Made by a program: the position numbers and the translations under genes. Of a DNA stretch of 64,000 nt, positions 9,972-19,821 are shown in pieces. Position 1 is the first letter of the stretch. Each line of letters opens with the position of its first letter. The notes below the pieces were generated by a model. That model saw only the letters and a list, made by a program, of their open reading frames with translations. It had not been told where the DNA came from and did not search any database. The stretch is from Halomonas sp. 1513 (GTDB lineage Bacteria > Pseudomonadota > Gammaproteobacteria > Pseudomonadales > Halomonadaceae), in assembly GCA_001971685.1 (NCBI GenBank), contig CP019326.1, forward strand, positions 3,534,001 through 3,598,000, given 5' to 3'.

Positions 9972-11063
9972 TTAGCGCTGCGCTAGTGTGGCGCTGCTGT
10001 CGGGGTTGAAGATCCGATCGCCCACCGCCAGGCTGCGGCTGGCGCGCATCACCAGCGCATAGCTCATCCGCTCGTAGCTCTTGAACACCATCACCAGGCC
10101 GGCCTCTTCGCCGGGCAGACGCAGCGACTCGTTGGTCACCGGGTCGGTGACCAGCTCACCGCGCTGCTCGACGCTCAGCACGTGACCCGGGGTCAGGCCA
10201 TCGCGGCGACCGCGGTCCAGCGCCACCACCTCCAGCCGGCCGATGAACTGGACGCCGCCGGGCACCGCCAGCAGCCGCCCGTCCACGGCCCGCTCGGGGG
10301 CCCGCGGCAGAAACTCGGTGAGCAGCTCGCCGCGCTCCAGCGGCAGCACCAGATCGCCGTTGCGCACTTCCTGGTTGGCACTCAGCACGTCGAGGGTGGC
10401 AATATCGCCCTCGCTGCGCAGCCAGCGTGCCTGGCCCACGCCGACCAGTTCGAGTCCCAGGAACTCGCCGGTGACGCTATCTTCGTAGGTCTCACCGAGG
10501 CGGTAGATGCCCAGCCGGCCGTGATCTTCCAGATCGCCGCGGGCGTAGATCCGATCCCCGGCGCCGCTGATCAGGCGGCGGTCGTCGCCGCCCACCACGT
10601 AGGCCTGCTCGTCGGCCAGCGCCGGGTCGTCGAGCACGCGGTAGTCGGTAAGGAAGTTCTCGACCCGCTCCAGCGGCAGCGGCGGCACCGCCTCGCGGCG
10701 CGGCGTGCGCCGCACTTCCGGCGATAGCCGGACTTCGCCGCGCCCGCGCTCCAGGCCGAGCCGCGGCTGGCCGTCCCGGTAGTAGAGGTAGACCGTATCG
10801 CCGGGGTAGATGAGGTGTGGATTGCGGATCTGCGGATTGACTTCCCACACCTCGGGCCACTGCCAGGGATGGCGCAGGAAGCGCCCCGAGATATCCCATA
10901 GGGTGTCGCCGCGCACTACCGTATAGCGATCCGGTGCATCGCCGCGCAGGCCTGCGTCGCTGAGCCCTTGCCCCATGGCCGGCAGGGCCAGCAGCATCGC
11001 CAACAGCGCCCAGCCCGCGAGCCAGCCATACCGCGCCCCCCGCCTCGCCTTGCTCATCTTCAT
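9972..11063 (-). CDS. LysM-domain exported protein
   Basis: 363 residues from the Met at 11063, preceded by a GGGGGAAG ribosome site. A signal peptide (basic MKMSKARRGARYGW then a hydrophobic stretch ending around PAMGQG) is followed by one LysM domain at about 47-95 (YTVVRGDTLWDISGRF...NPHLIYPGDTVYLYY). The rest is a conserved beta-rich C-terminal region of unknown role. It presumably binds peptidoglycan in the periplasm. This gene divergent from def is a standard gammaproteobacterial arrangement. The frame is open 23 codons further upstream, without a better start. Confidence 0.9.
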   Translation of the reverse strand: MKMSKARRGARYGWLAGWALLAMLLALPAMGQGLSDAGLRGDAPDRYTVVRGDTLWDISGRFLRHPWQWPEVWEVNPQIRNPHLIYPGDTVYLYYRDGQPRLGLERGRGEVRLSPEVRRTPRREAVPPLPLERVENFLTDYRVLDDPALADEQAYVVGGDDRRLISGAGDRIYARGDLEDHGRLGIYRLGETYEDSVTGEFLGLELVGVGQARWLRSEGDIATLDVLSANQEVRNGDLVLPLERGELLTEFLPRAPERAVDGRLLAVPGGVQFIGRLEVVALDRGRRDGLTPGHVLSVEQRGELVTDPVTNESLRLPGEEAGLVMVFKSYERMSYALVMRASRSLAVGDRIFNPDSSATLAQR

Positions 11064-11212
11064 GCTCTCGCTTCCCCCTGGTACCGTCCCGTTCAACGGG
11101 TTTATCGCTATTATCGATGGCGCATCGCACAACCGGCGGTTTCACTGCACGCAGCCGCCCTCTACAATATGGCCATATCCCTTGATAACAGCATAACGGT
11201 GATTTCAACGCC

Positions 11213-11725
11213 ATGGCCAAGTTACCCATCCTCGAATATCCCGACGAGCGCCTGCGCACCAAGGCCGCACCGGTGGCCAGCGTCGACGACGAGGTACGCC
11301 AGCTGGTCGACGACATGCTCGAGACCATGTACCACGCGCGCGGCATCGGCCTGGCGGCGACCCAGGTCGACGTGCATCGCCGCGTCATCGTGATGGACGT
11401 CAGCGACGACCAGAGCCAGCCGCGGGTCCTGATCAATCCCGAGTACACGCCTCTCGGCGACGAGCGCGAACCGCTGCAGGAAGGCTGCCTGTCGATTCCC
11501 GAGTACTACGCCGAGGTCCCCCGCGCCCTGCGCGTCAAGCTCAAGGCGCTTGACCGCGACGGCCAGCCGTTTGAACTCGAGGCCGACGGCCTGCTGGCGC
11601 ACTGCATTCAGCACGAATACGACCACCTCGAGGGCGTGCTGTTCGTCGACTACCTCTCACCGCTCAAGCGCGAACGGGTACTCAAGAAGATGCAGAAGCG
11701 TCACAAGCTGATGCAAGACGCGTAA
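11213..11725 (+). CDS. def: Peptide deformylase
   Basis: 170 residues. It removes the formyl group from the N-terminal methionine of new proteins. All three metal-site motifs are present: GIGLAATQ at 44-51, EGCLSIP at 90-96 with the metal ligand Cys92, and HEYDHLEG with His134, Glu135 and His138. First gene of def-fmt-rsmB, divergent from the LysM gene. Confidence 0.97.
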   Translation: MAKLPILEYPDERLRTKAAPVASVDDEVRQLVDDMLETMYHARGIGLAATQVDVHRRVIVMDVSDDQSQPRVLINPEYTPLGDEREPLQEGCLSIPEYYAEVPRALRVKLKALDRDGQPFELEADGLLAHCIQHEYDHLEGVLFVDYLSPLKRERVLKKMQKRHKLMQDA

Positions 11726-11740
11726 CCCTCACCCCCCACC

Positions 11741-11773
11741 GAGCCGGCCCGCAGCAGCGCTGCGGGCCGGCTC
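11741..11773 (+). terminator. Strong hairpin between def and fmt
   Basis: Perfect 14-bp stem (11741-11754 with 11760-11773) and 5-nt loop, 15 nt after the def stop. There is no clear T run, so it may attenuate rather than fully stop transcription into fmt. Confidence 0.5.
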
Positions 11774-11857
11774 GCTTGTGACTCCGCGCCTGCCCTCGCA
11801 GGTGGCCGATCGGCTATCATGGTCGCATCGTTTTCCGACCCCTCAAGGCCCGACGTC

Positions 11858-12844
11858 ATGACCCAAGCCCTACGCGTCATCTTTGCCGGCACCCCCGACT
11901 TCGCCGCCACCCATCTGGCAGCGCTGCTCGACAGCCAGCACCGGGTGGTGGCCGTCTATACCCAGCCCGACCGCCCCGCCGGTCGCGGCCGCAGGCTCAC
12001 CCCCAGCCCGGTCAAGGCGCTGGCCCAGACGCACCGGTTGCCGGTCTATCAGCCGGCGTCGCTCAAGGATGCCGACGCCCAGGCCGAGTTGGCGGCGATC
12101 GATGCCGACATCATGGTGGTGGTCGCCTACGGTCTGATCCTGCCCCAGGCGGTACTCGATACCCCGCAGCTGGGATGCCTCAACGTGCACGCCTCGCTGC
12201 TGCCGCGCTGGCGCGGTGCTGCGCCGATCCAGCGCGCCATCGAGGCCGGCGATAGTCAGAGCGGAGTCACCATCATGCAGATGGACGCCGGCCTGGATAC
12301 CGGCGCCATGCTGCTCGAGCGGCGCACCTCGATCAACGCCACCACCACCGGCGGCGAGCTGCACGACACCCTCGCCGAGCTGGGCGGCGAGGCGATCGTC
12401 ACGGCCCTCGACGCCCTGGCCGGCGACGGCCTCAGTGCCACGCCGCAGCCCGAGGCCGGCGTGACCTACGCCGCCAAGCTCTCCAAGGCCGAGGCCGAGC
12501 TCGACTTCTCGCGACCGGCAGCCGAGCTGGCGGCCAAGATCCGCGCCTTCAACCCCTGGCCGGTGGCCTGGTGTGCGCTGGGTGACGAGCGCCTGCGGCT
12601 GTGGTTCGCCACCGCCGGCGAGCGTCGCGACGACGACCCGCAGCAGGCGGCGCCGGGCACCCTGCTGGAGGCCGACGAGGATGCCCTGCGCATCGCCTGC
12701 GGGGCGCAGGGCGACGAGGTGCTGTGCGTGACCCAGGCCCAACTGCCCGGCGGCAAGGCGCTGCCGATGCGTGAACTGCTCAAGGCCCGCGGCGAGCGTT
12801 TCGCCGCCGGGACCCCACTGTCCCATCCGGAGGCTTCGTCATGA
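11858..12844 (+). CDS. fmt: Methionyl-tRNA formyltransferase
   Basis: 328 residues. It formylates initiator Met-tRNA using 10-formyltetrahydrofolate. The N-terminal catalytic domain has Asn109 and His111 in NVHASLLPRWRGAAPI and DAGLDTG at 143-149; the C-terminal OB-like domain follows. The frame is open 13 codons upstream, but the Met at 11858 (MTQALRVIFAGTPDF) matches the family start. The stop overlaps the rsmB start by 4 nt. Confidence 0.97.
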   Translation: MTQALRVIFAGTPDFAATHLAALLDSQHRVVAVYTQPDRPAGRGRRLTPSPVKALAQTHRLPVYQPASLKDADAQAELAAIDADIMVVVAYGLILPQAVLDTPQLGCLNVHASLLPRWRGAAPIQRAIEAGDSQSGVTIMQMDAGLDTGAMLLERRTSINATTTGGELHDTLAELGGEAIVTALDALAGDGLSATPQPEAGVTYAAKLSKAEAELDFSRPAAELAAKIRAFNPWPVAWCALGDERLRLWFATAGERRDDDPQQAAPGTLLEADEDALRIACGAQGDEVLCVTQAQLPGGKALPMRELLKARGERFAAGTPLSHPEASS

Positions 12845-14172
12845 ATGATCCCCGCGCTCCCCAGCACGGCGGACAGGCGCTGCGAGCCGCTGCCGCCCGC
12901 GCGCTACAGCCGGTCATCGATGCCCAGGCCTCGCTCTCCGCCCTCGACGACAGCGCCGTGCTGCCCCGCGACCGCGCGCTGTTTCGCGCGCTCTGCTACG
13001 GCGTGTGCCGCAGCCTGCCGCGCCTCGAGGCGCTTGCCGACGAGCTGCTGCGCAGTCCCTTCAAGGCCCGCGACCGCGACGTTCAGGCGCTGCTGCTGGT
13101 GGGGATCTATCAGCTGCTGTACATGCGCATTCCGGCCCACGCCGCGGTAGGCGAGACCGCCGGTGCCGCACGCCTGCTGGGCAAGGCCTGGGCCACCCGG
13201 GTACTCAACGGCTGCCTGCGCCGCCTGCAGCGCGAGCAGAGCGCGCTGCAGGCCAAGGTCGATCGCGACCCCTGCGTCGCCCTGCTGCATCCGGCCTGGC
13301 TGCTCAAGGCATTGCGCCAGGCGTGGCCCGACGACTGGCGTGAACTCGCCATCGCCAACAATACGCCTGGCCCGATGACGCTGCGCATCAATCGGCGCCG
13401 GGTCAGCCGCGAGGTGTATCGCGAGCGCCTGCTGGAGAGCGGGCTCGAGAGCCGCACCTGCGAGTTCGCCCCGGACGGCTTGACCCTCGAGACCCCCTGC
13501 GACGTCACTGCACTGCCCGGCTTTGCCGACGGTGACGTCAGCGTCCAGGACGAAGCCGCCCAGCTCGCCGTGGAGCTGCTCGGGCCGGTGCTGGCGCCGC
13601 GGCCCGGGGCACGGGTCCTGGATGCCTGCTGCGCACCCGGCGGCAAGACCGCCCACCTGCTCGAAGCCTTCGAGATCGACCTCATCGCCCTCGACAGCGA
13701 TGCCCGGCGCCTGCCCCGTGTCAGCGAGACGCTCGAACGGCTGGGGCTGACGGCCCGCGTCGAGCAGGGCGATGCCACCCGGTTGGACGGCTGGGACGCG
13801 GACCGCTTCGATGCCATCCTGCTCGACGCGCCCTGCTCGGGTAGCGGCGTGATTCGCCGCCATCCGGACATCAAGCGCCTGCGTCGCGCCGAGGACATCA
13901 GCGCGCTGGCCGGCCTGCAGACGCAGCTGCTCGACCGCCTGTGGCAGCTGCTGGCCCCCGGTGGCACCCTGCTCTACGCCACCTGTTCGGTGTTCCCCGA
14001 GGAGAACGCCGAGCAGATCAAGGCGTTCTTGGCGCGCACCGCGGACGCCCGCGTGACCACCCCCACCGCGGTGGCCTGGGGCCGGCCGTCCGGCGACGGC
14101 CGCCAGTTGCTGCCCCGCGAGGCCGGCCACGACGGCTTCTTCTATGCACGGCTCGAAAAGGCTCGCAGCTGA
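12841..14172 (+). CDS. rsmB: 16S rRNA m5C967 methyltransferase
   Basis: 443 residues. It methylates C967 of 16S rRNA with S-adenosylmethionine. A NusB-like RNA-binding N-terminal domain (about 1-140) precedes the methyltransferase core. SAM loop DACCAPGGKT is near 260, motif IV DAPCSGSGVIRRHPD near 330 and the nucleophile motif YATCS near 380, giving the two cysteines expected of RsmB/RsmF enzymes. Confidence 0.96.
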   Translation: MNDPRAPQHGGQALRAAAARALQPVIDAQASLSALDDSAVLPRDRALFRALCYGVCRSLPRLEALADELLRSPFKARDRDVQALLLVGIYQLLYMRIPAHAAVGETAGAARLLGKAWATRVLNGCLRRLQREQSALQAKVDRDPCVALLHPAWLLKALRQAWPDDWRELAIANNTPGPMTLRINRRRVSREVYRERLLESGLESRTCEFAPDGLTLETPCDVTALPGFADGDVSVQDEAAQLAVELLGPVLAPRPGARVLDACCAPGGKTAHLLEAFEIDLIALDSDARRLPRVSETLERLGLTARVEQGDATRLDGWDADRFDAILLDAPCSGSGVIRRHPDIKRLRRAEDISALAGLQTQLLDRLWQLLAPGGTLLYATCSVFPEENAEQIKAFLARTADARVTTPTAVAWGRPSGDGRQLLPREAGHDGFFYARLEKARS

Positions 14173-14177
14173 CCGGT

Positions 14178-14198
14178 GCCCCGGGCTTGCCCCGGGGC
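14178..14198 (+). terminator. Short GC hairpin after rsmB
   Basis: GCCCCGGG pairs with CCCGGGGC around a 5-nt loop, 5 nt after the rsmB stop. No T tract follows, so termination is uncertain. Confidence 0.4.
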
Positions 14199-14270
14199 GC
14201 ATCCGGCGTCTTATACTGGGGGTGAGCGCAACACATGCTTAATCAGTGAAGCCAGACAAGGAATCACGCC

Positions 14271-14480
14271 ATGTCGCACATCTACAAACATATCGAGCTG
14301 ACCGGGTCCTCCACCGAGAGCATCGAGGACGCCGTCGCCCAGGCCATCGAGCGCGCCAACCAGACCCTCCACGACATGCGCTGGTTCGAGGTCACCGAGA
14401 CCCGCGGACATATCGAGCACGGTCGCATCGCCCACTGGCAGGTGACCATCAAGGTCGGCTTCACCCTGGAGAGCCACTGA
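14271..14480 (+). CDS. Dodecin, small flavin-storage protein
   Basis: 69 residues, the full dodecin length. Dodecins assemble as hollow dodecamers that bind riboflavin, FMN or CoA and buffer free flavin. The sequence fits throughout: [12 protein letters not shown], an acidic amphipathic helix, [13 protein letters not shown] with the flavin-stacking Trp, and [13 protein letters not shown] at the end. It stands alone between rsmB and trkA, with a TATACT hexamer at 14212-14217 that may be its -10 element. Confidence 0.93.
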   Translation: MSHIYKHIELTGSSTESIEDAVAQAIERANQTLHDMRWFEVTETRGHIEHGRIAHWQVTIKVGFTLESH

Positions 14481-14559
14481 TCCACACGCCGCGCCGCCTG
14501 TCCTTCGCCTGGCGGCTGGTTTATGCTGTGCCGACGCATCGCAGGGGAACAGGCGTGGC

Positions 14560-15933
14560 ATGAAGATCATCATTCTCGGTGCCGGACAGGTCGGCGGCAC
14601 CCTGGCCGAGCATCTCGCCCACGAAGAGAACGACATTACCGTGGTCGATACCGACGGCGGGCGGCTGCGCGACCTGCATAACCGCCTGGATATCCGCACC
14701 GTGTCGGGCCCCGCCTCCTACCCCATGGTGCTGCGCCAGGCCGGCTGCGAAGACGCCGACATGCTGATCGCGGTGACCAACTCCGACGAAGTCAACATGA
14801 TCGCCTGCCAGGTCGCCCACACCCTGTTCCGCACCCCCACCAAGATCGCCCGGGTGCGCGCCACCGCCTACCTCACCCGCAAGGGCCTGTTCGCCCACGA
14901 GGCGGTGCCCATCGACGTGCTGATCAGCCCCGAGCAGGTGGTCACCGACCATATCCGCCGCCTGATCGAATACCCCGGCGCCCTGCAGGTGCTCGAGTTC
15001 GCCGGCGGCCAGGCCCAGCTGGTGGCGGTCAAGGCCTTCTACGGCGGGCCGCTGGTCGGCCAGGAGCTGGGCTTCCTGCGCCGCCACATGCCCAACGTCG
15101 ACACCCGGGTGGCGGCCATCTATCGCCGCAATCGGCCGATCATCCCGCGCGGCGACACCGTGATCGAGGCCGACGACGAGGTGTTCTTCATTGCGGCCCG
15201 CCGCGACATCCGCGCGGTGATGAGCGAGCTGCGCCGCCTCGACCGCGACTTCCGCCGGGTGGTGATCGCCGGCGGCGGGCATATCGGCGAGCGCCTGGCC
15301 GAGAACCTCGAGCACAGCCACCAGGTCAAGATCATCGAGCACGACCTGGAGCGCTGTACGACCCTTTCCGAACGCCTCGACCGCACCGTGGTACTTCACG
15401 GCAGCGCCACCAGCAAGCGCCTGCTGCTGGAGGAGAACATCGAGGACTGCGACATCTTCTGCGCGCTGACCAACGACGACGAGGTCAACATCATGTCGTC
15501 GATGCTGGCCAAGCGGCTGGGCGCCAAGAAGGTGCTGACGCTGATCAACAACGCCGCCTACGTCGACCTGGTGCAGGGCGGCGAGATCGACATCGCCATC
15601 TCGCCGCAGCAGGCCACCATCGGCAGCCTGCTGACCCACGTGCGGCGCGGCGACATCGTCAACGTCCATTCGCTGCGCCGCGGCGCCGCCGAAGCCATCG
15701 AGGCGATCGCCCACGGCGACTCGCGCTCGTCCAAGGTGGTGGGGCGCACCATCGACGAGATCGACCTGCCCAGCGGCACCACCATCGGCGCTATCGTGCG
15801 CGGCAAGGAGGTGGTGATCGCCCACGACGACGTGGTGGTGGAGTCCGGCGACCACGTCATCCTGTTCGTGGTCGACAAGCGCCGTATCCGCGACGTGGAG
15901 CGGCTGTTCCAGGTCGGGCTGACATTCTTCTGA
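14560..15933 (+). CDS. trkA: Trk system potassium uptake regulatory subunit TrkA
   Basis: 457 residues. Cytoplasmic, NAD(H)/nucleotide-binding regulator that gates TrkH/TrkI channels. Two RCK units in tandem: [13 protein letters not shown] at about 7-19 with acidic VVD after it, and [14 protein letters not shown] near 240, each followed by a TrkA-C domain. Uptake of K+ by Trk is central to osmoadaptation in halophiles. trkH follows after 43 nt and is very probably co-transcribed. Confidence 0.97.
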   Translation: MKIIILGAGQVGGTLAEHLAHEENDITVVDTDGGRLRDLHNRLDIRTVSGPASYPMVLRQAGCEDADMLIAVTNSDEVNMIACQVAHTLFRTPTKIARVRATAYLTRKGLFAHEAVPIDVLISPEQVVTDHIRRLIEYPGALQVLEFAGGQAQLVAVKAFYGGPLVGQELGFLRRHMPNVDTRVAAIYRRNRPIIPRGDTVIEADDEVFFIAARRDIRAVMSELRRLDRDFRRVVIAGGGHIGERLAENLEHSHQVKIIEHDLERCTTLSERLDRTVVLHGSATSKRLLLEENIEDCDIFCALTNDDEVNIMSSMLAKRLGAKKVLTLINNAAYVDLVQGGEIDIAISPQQATIGSLLTHVRRGDIVNVHSLRRGAAEAIEAIAHGDSRSSKVVGRTIDEIDLPSGTTIGAIVRGKEVVIAHDDVVVESGDHVILFVVDKRRIRDVERLFQVGLTFF

Positions 15934-15976
15934 TGGGGGAGCCAGGCATGGACGCTCGCACCGGGAGCGTGACGGC

Positions 15977-17425
15977 ATGAGCCTGCGCGTTATTTTGCGC
16001 ATCCTGGGACTGCTGCTGATGCTGTTCAGCCTGACCCTGGTGCCGCCGATCCTGATCTCGCTGCTGTTCAACGACGGCGTGTGGGATGCCTTTGCCATCG
16101 CCATGGCGATCACCGTGGCCACCGGGGCCCTGCTCTACCTGCCCAACCGCTACGCGCGCAAGGAGCTGCGCACCCGCGACGGCTTCCTGATCGCGGCGCT
16201 GTTCTGGACGGTACTGGGGACCTTCGGCTCGCTGCCGCTGATGCTCGACGGCCCCTATGCGCTGTCGGTCACCGATGCGGTGTTCGAGTCGTTTTCGGGG
16301 CTGACCACCACCGGCGCCACGGTGATCACCGGCATCGACTTCCTGCCCGAGGCGGTGCGCTACTACCGCCAGCAGCTGCAGTGGCTGGGCGGCATGGGTA
16401 TCGTGGTGCTGGCGGTGGCGATCCTGCCGACGCTGGGCGTGGGCGGCATGGCGCTGTATCGCACCGAGATCCCGGGGCCGCTCAAGGACTCCAAGCTGAC
16501 CCCGCGCATCACCGAGACCGCCAAGGCGCTTTGGTATATCTACGCCAGCCTGACGCTGACCTGCATCATCGCCTACTGGGCCGCCGGCATGGACTGGTTC
16601 GACGCCATCGGCCACGGCTTCTCGACCGTGGCCATCGGCGGCTTTTCCACCTACGACGCCAGCATCGGCCACTTCGATAGCGCCACCATCGAGATGATCT
16701 GTGTGCTGTTCATGGTGGTCTCGGCGATAAGCTACAGCCTGCACTTCGCCGCCTGGCGCGAAAAGCGCCTATCGCAATACCTGTATGATCCAGAAGCGCG
16801 CTTCCTGCTGCTGTTCCTGCTCGGCCTAAGCGTGATCAGCGTGCTGACGCTGTGGCTGACCGCCACCTACAGTGGCAGCGAGGGCCTGCGCAACGGCGTG
16901 TTCCAGGCGGTTTCCATCGCCACCACCGCCGGCTTCGGCGTCGCCGACTTCTCGGCCTGGCCCGGTGCCCTGCCCTTCCTGCTGTTCGTCGCCGCCTTCG
17001 TCGGCGGCTGCTCGGGCTCCACCGGCGGCGGCATGAAGGTGATCCGCATCATCCTGATCCTCAAGCAGGGCATGCGCGAGATCATGCGCTTGATCCACCC
17101 CAACGCGGTGATCGCGGTCAAGGTCGGCAAGGTCAGCGTGCCCGACAGCATCGCCCAGGCGGTGTGGGGCTTCTTCTCGGTCTATGTGATGCTGTTCTTC
17201 CTGATGCTGATCGGGGTGATGGCCACCGGCGTCGACCAGGTCACCGCCTGGTCGACGGTGGCCTCGACCCTCAACAACCTCGGCCCGGCGCTTGGCGAGG
17301 CCGCCAGCCACTACGGCGAGCTGCCCGACCTGGCCAAGTGGATCCTTGTGCTGGCGATGATCCTCGGCCGCTTGGAGATCTTCACCGTACTGGTGCTGTT
17401 CACCCCGGCCTTCTGGCGGCGCTAG
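15977..17425 (+). CDS. trkH: Trk/Ktr-family potassium channel subunit TrkH
   Basis: 482-residue inner-membrane protein with four M1-P-M2 repeats. Pore-loop sequences are visible: FSGLTTTGATVITG, HGFSTVAIGGFSTYD, IATTAGFGVADFS and STLNNLGPALGE, each with the key filter glycine. GCSGSTGGGMKVIRI is the conserved intramembrane-loop region. It works with the TrkA encoded just upstream. A copy of the intergenic repeat follows 20 nt after the stop. Confidence 0.96.
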   Translation: MSLRVILRILGLLLMLFSLTLVPPILISLLFNDGVWDAFAIAMAITVATGALLYLPNRYARKELRTRDGFLIAALFWTVLGTFGSLPLMLDGPYALSVTDAVFESFSGLTTTGATVITGIDFLPEAVRYYRQQLQWLGGMGIVVLAVAILPTLGVGGMALYRTEIPGPLKDSKLTPRITETAKALWYIYASLTLTCIIAYWAAGMDWFDAIGHGFSTVAIGGFSTYDASIGHFDSATIEMICVLFMVVSAISYSLHFAAWREKRLSQYLYDPEARFLLLFLLGLSVISVLTLWLTATYSGSEGLRNGVFQAVSIATTAGFGVADFSAWPGALPFLLFVAAFVGGCSGSTGGGMKVIRIILILKQGMREIMRLIHPNAVIAVKVGKVSVPDSIAQAVWGFFSVYVMLFFLMLIGVMATGVDQVTAWSTVASTLNNLGPALGEAASHYGELPDLAKWILVLAMILGRLEIFTVLVLFTPAFWRR

Positions 17426-17445
17426 TCGAAGATGCTGCCAAGGGA

Positions 17446-17628
17446 CGCCGGGGGCAGGTCGCAGCGAAGGTCTTTTGCCATGGGTGAGGAGCACTGCTCC
17501 GAACGGGCTGGCCATGGATGACCAGCACCGGTCCTGCAAGCGAAGCAGGATGCGAGAGCGAAGCAGGGCAAAAGTAGCGCCCAGGGATGGGTTCGCAGCG
17601 CGTTCGCGTAGGCCTGCCGCCGGATCAG
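17446..17628 (+). repeat. Intergenic structured repeat, copy A (long form, 183 bp)
   Basis: Fills most of the 326-nt gap between trkH and the TraB-family gene. It starts CGCCGGGGGCAGG and ends CCTGCCGCCGGATCAG, complementary ends. Nested stems follow inward: GCGAA/TTCGC, then TTTTGCC/GGCAAAA. Between the inner arms sits an extra block with GGAGCA/TGCTCC and CCTGC/GCAGG hairpins, absent from copies B and C. After the inner arm comes CCCA-GGGA-TGGG, a hairpin with a GNRA-type loop. The rest of the gap (17629-17751) shows nothing else identifiable. Confidence 0.85.
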
Positions 17629-17751
17629 TCCCGGTCTCAAAGCAGTTGAACGTTTACTGCGATTTACCTATCGTTGCCGTCCCCAAGTTTGGCGTGGCCA
17701 GCGGCTTTCGTGGATAATCGCCTGATCATCTTGTCGTCACAGCGAGCCTTC

Positions 17752-18993
17752 ATGACCGACCCCCAGGATCTCACCGCCAGCGCCGAGCCGGCCGCAGCGC
17801 CCAGCGGCGGGCCTCGCCAGACCCTGCAGCTGGGCGATACCCGCTACACCCTGCTGGGCACCGCCCACGTCTCCAAGGAGAGCGCCGACGAGGTGCGCGC
17901 GCTGGTCCGCTCCGGCGACTTTGACGCGGTGGCCATCGAGCTGTGCGCCTCGCGCCACCACAGCCTGGTGGAGCCCGATGCCCTGGCCGGTCAGGACCTG
18001 TTCGAGATCTTCCGTCAGGGCAAGGCCGGCATGGTCGCCGCCAGCCTGGCGCTGGGGGCCTTCCAGCAGCGTGTCGCCGAGCAGTCGGGCATCGAGCCCG
18101 GCGCCGAGATGCGCGCCGCGCTGGAGGAGACCCAGCGCCACGACCTGCCGCTGCTGCTGATCGACCGTGACGTAGGCATCACCCTCAAGCGCATCTACGC
18201 CAACGTGCCCTGGTGGCAGCGCTTCTCGCTGTTCTCGGGGCTACTGGGCAGCGTGATGTCGCGCCAGGAGGTCTCCGCCGCCGATATCGAACGACTCAAG
18301 GAGGGCGACGTGCTGGAGTCGACCTTCAACGAGTTCGCCGAGCAGTCCGAGTCGCTCTACACGCCGCTGATCAGCGAGCGCGACCGCTACATGACCCTGC
18401 GCCTCGGCGAGGAGAGCCCGCCCGGGCGCTATCGCCACGTGCTGGTGGTGATCGGCGCCGGCCACCTCAAGGGCATGGCCGAGCACTTGAGTCAGGCGCT
18501 GCCCGCCGAGCCCCGCGCCGAGCGCGAGGCGCTGGAGGCCACCCCGCCGCGCTCGCCGGTGTGGCGGATGCTGCCCTGGGCGATCACCGCGCTGGTGCTG
18601 ACCGGCTTCGCCATCGGCTTCTCGCGCAACACCGATCTCGGCTGGCAGCTGGTCGGCGAGTGGTTCCTGATCAACGGGGTACTCTCGGCGGCGGCTACCA
18701 CCATCGCCCTGGCCCACCCGGTGACCATTCTGGCGACCTTCTTCGCCGCCCCGCTGACCTCGCTCAACCCTACTATCGGCGCCGGGTTCGTCGCCGCCGG
18801 GGTGGAGCTGTTCATGCGCAAACCCAAGGTCGGCGACTTCGCCCACCTGCGCCACGACGTCACCCAGCTCAAGGGCTGGTGGCGTAACCGCGTATCGCGC
18901 ACCCTGCTGGTGTTCCTGCTCGCCACTCTCGGCTCGGCAGCGGGCACCTGGGTGGCAGGCTTCCGCATCGCCGGGGCGCTATTCGGTAGCTGA
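17752..18993 (+). CDS. TraB/PrgY-family membrane protein
   Basis: 413 residues from the Met at 17752. The N-terminal half is the TraB/PrgY (TIKI/EreA-like) domain, with GTAHVSKES at 36-44 and GAGHLKGM near 234, the two conserved glycine-histidine motifs thought to form a metallopeptidase-like site. The C-terminal part (about 275-413) has several hydrophobic helices. In enterococci PrgY limits pheromone activity; the role in gammaproteobacteria is not known. The 3' end overlaps the convergent DTW gene by 15 nt. Confidence 0.88.
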   Translation: MTDPQDLTASAEPAAAPSGGPRQTLQLGDTRYTLLGTAHVSKESADEVRALVRSGDFDAVAIELCASRHHSLVEPDALAGQDLFEIFRQGKAGMVAASLALGAFQQRVAEQSGIEPGAEMRAALEETQRHDLPLLLIDRDVGITLKRIYANVPWWQRFSLFSGLLGSVMSRQEVSAADIERLKEGDVLESTFNEFAEQSESLYTPLISERDRYMTLRLGEESPPGRYRHVLVVIGAGHLKGMAEHLSQALPAEPRAEREALEATPPRSPVWRMLPWAITALVLTGFAIGFSRNTDLGWQLVGEWFLINGVLSAAATTIALAHPVTILATFFAAPLTSLNPTIGAGFVAAGVELFMRKPKVGDFAHLRHDVTQLKGWWRNRVSRTLLVFLLATLGSAAGTWVAGFRIAGALFGS

Positions 18994-19764
18994 GGCGGGC
19001 CAGCGGCCCTGGCGCGACAGCAGCCGGCGCATGGCCGGTGTGGGCTGCTCGATCTTGTGGTAGGTGCGGCTCGAGGCGTAGCTGTCGTTGAAGGCGTCGA
19101 AGTAGTCGTCGAGCACCTCGGCGGCATCTACGTCGCCGGCCTGGCGCAGCAGCTCGATGGCCACTTCCGCGGTACACAGGTGGGCCTGGGAGGCCGGCTT
19201 GCGCAGCCGATAGCGGGTCTGGCGCTGGGTCCTCAGCGGCAGTACCGGCAGCGCGTCGAGGTAGGGGCTCTTGCGAAAGATGCGCCGCGCCTGGCGCCAG
19301 GTGCCGTCGATGATGATGAACACTGGAACCCTCTCCTGATCCTTGGCACGCGCCACCGCCGGCATGCCCACCACCCGTTCGGCGTAGTCCGGCTGGTCAT
19401 CGGGGAAGATCACGAAGGGCGCATAGCGCGGGTCGTCGAGCTGCGCAAGCAAGTCTGCATCGGGGGCGGTGCGATACCAGGTGAAGACCCGCGTGGCAGG
19501 CAGCACGTCGCCGATCAGCCGCCCGGTATTGGTCGGCTTGTGGTGCTCCAGGGGGTGGGTCAATAGCCACACCCGGGCGCGGCTGTCAGCCTCGACCCGG
19601 AACGGGCACAGGCAGTTGAGGGTCGGCAGATTGCACCCTTCACAGCGTTCGACGAAGCTGCCGCGGGCCTTGAATTCACGCCGCGGTGGACGCGCGCGGT
19701 CGGTGGCCGGCTCGCGGTCCTCGTCGTTGGCTAAGCGTGGGTCTAGCGAGACGTCTTGTAGCAT
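18979..19764 (-). CDS. DTW-domain protein, probable tRNA uridine aminocarboxypropyltransferase (TapT-like)
   Basis: 261 residues from the Met at 19764 (CAGG upstream); an in-frame alternative at 19794 adds ten. It carries the cysteine cluster CEGCNLPTLNCLC near the N-terminus and the DTW signature as DGTWRQARR, features of the TDD superfamily (E. coli TapT/YfiP), which transfer an aminocarboxypropyl group from SAM to U47 of tRNA. The adjacent KPTNTGRLIGD and HLCTAEVAIELL blocks also fit. Confidence 0.88.
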   Translation of the reverse strand: MLQDVSLDPRLANDEDREPATDRARPPRREFKARGSFVERCEGCNLPTLNCLCPFRVEADSRARVWLLTHPLEHHKPTNTGRLIGDVLPATRVFTWYRTAPDADLLAQLDDPRYAPFVIFPDDQPDYAERVVGMPAVARAKDQERVPVFIIIDGTWRQARRIFRKSPYLDALPVLPLRTQRQTRYRLRKPASQAHLCTAEVAIELLRQAGDVDAAEVLDDYFDAFNDSYASSRTYHKIEQPTPAMRRLLSRQGRWPASATE

Positions 19765-19821
19765 GACGCACCTGAGAAACGAGCGGGCCGGCATTCTAGC
19801 ATGCCCACCCGCCGAGACGCG

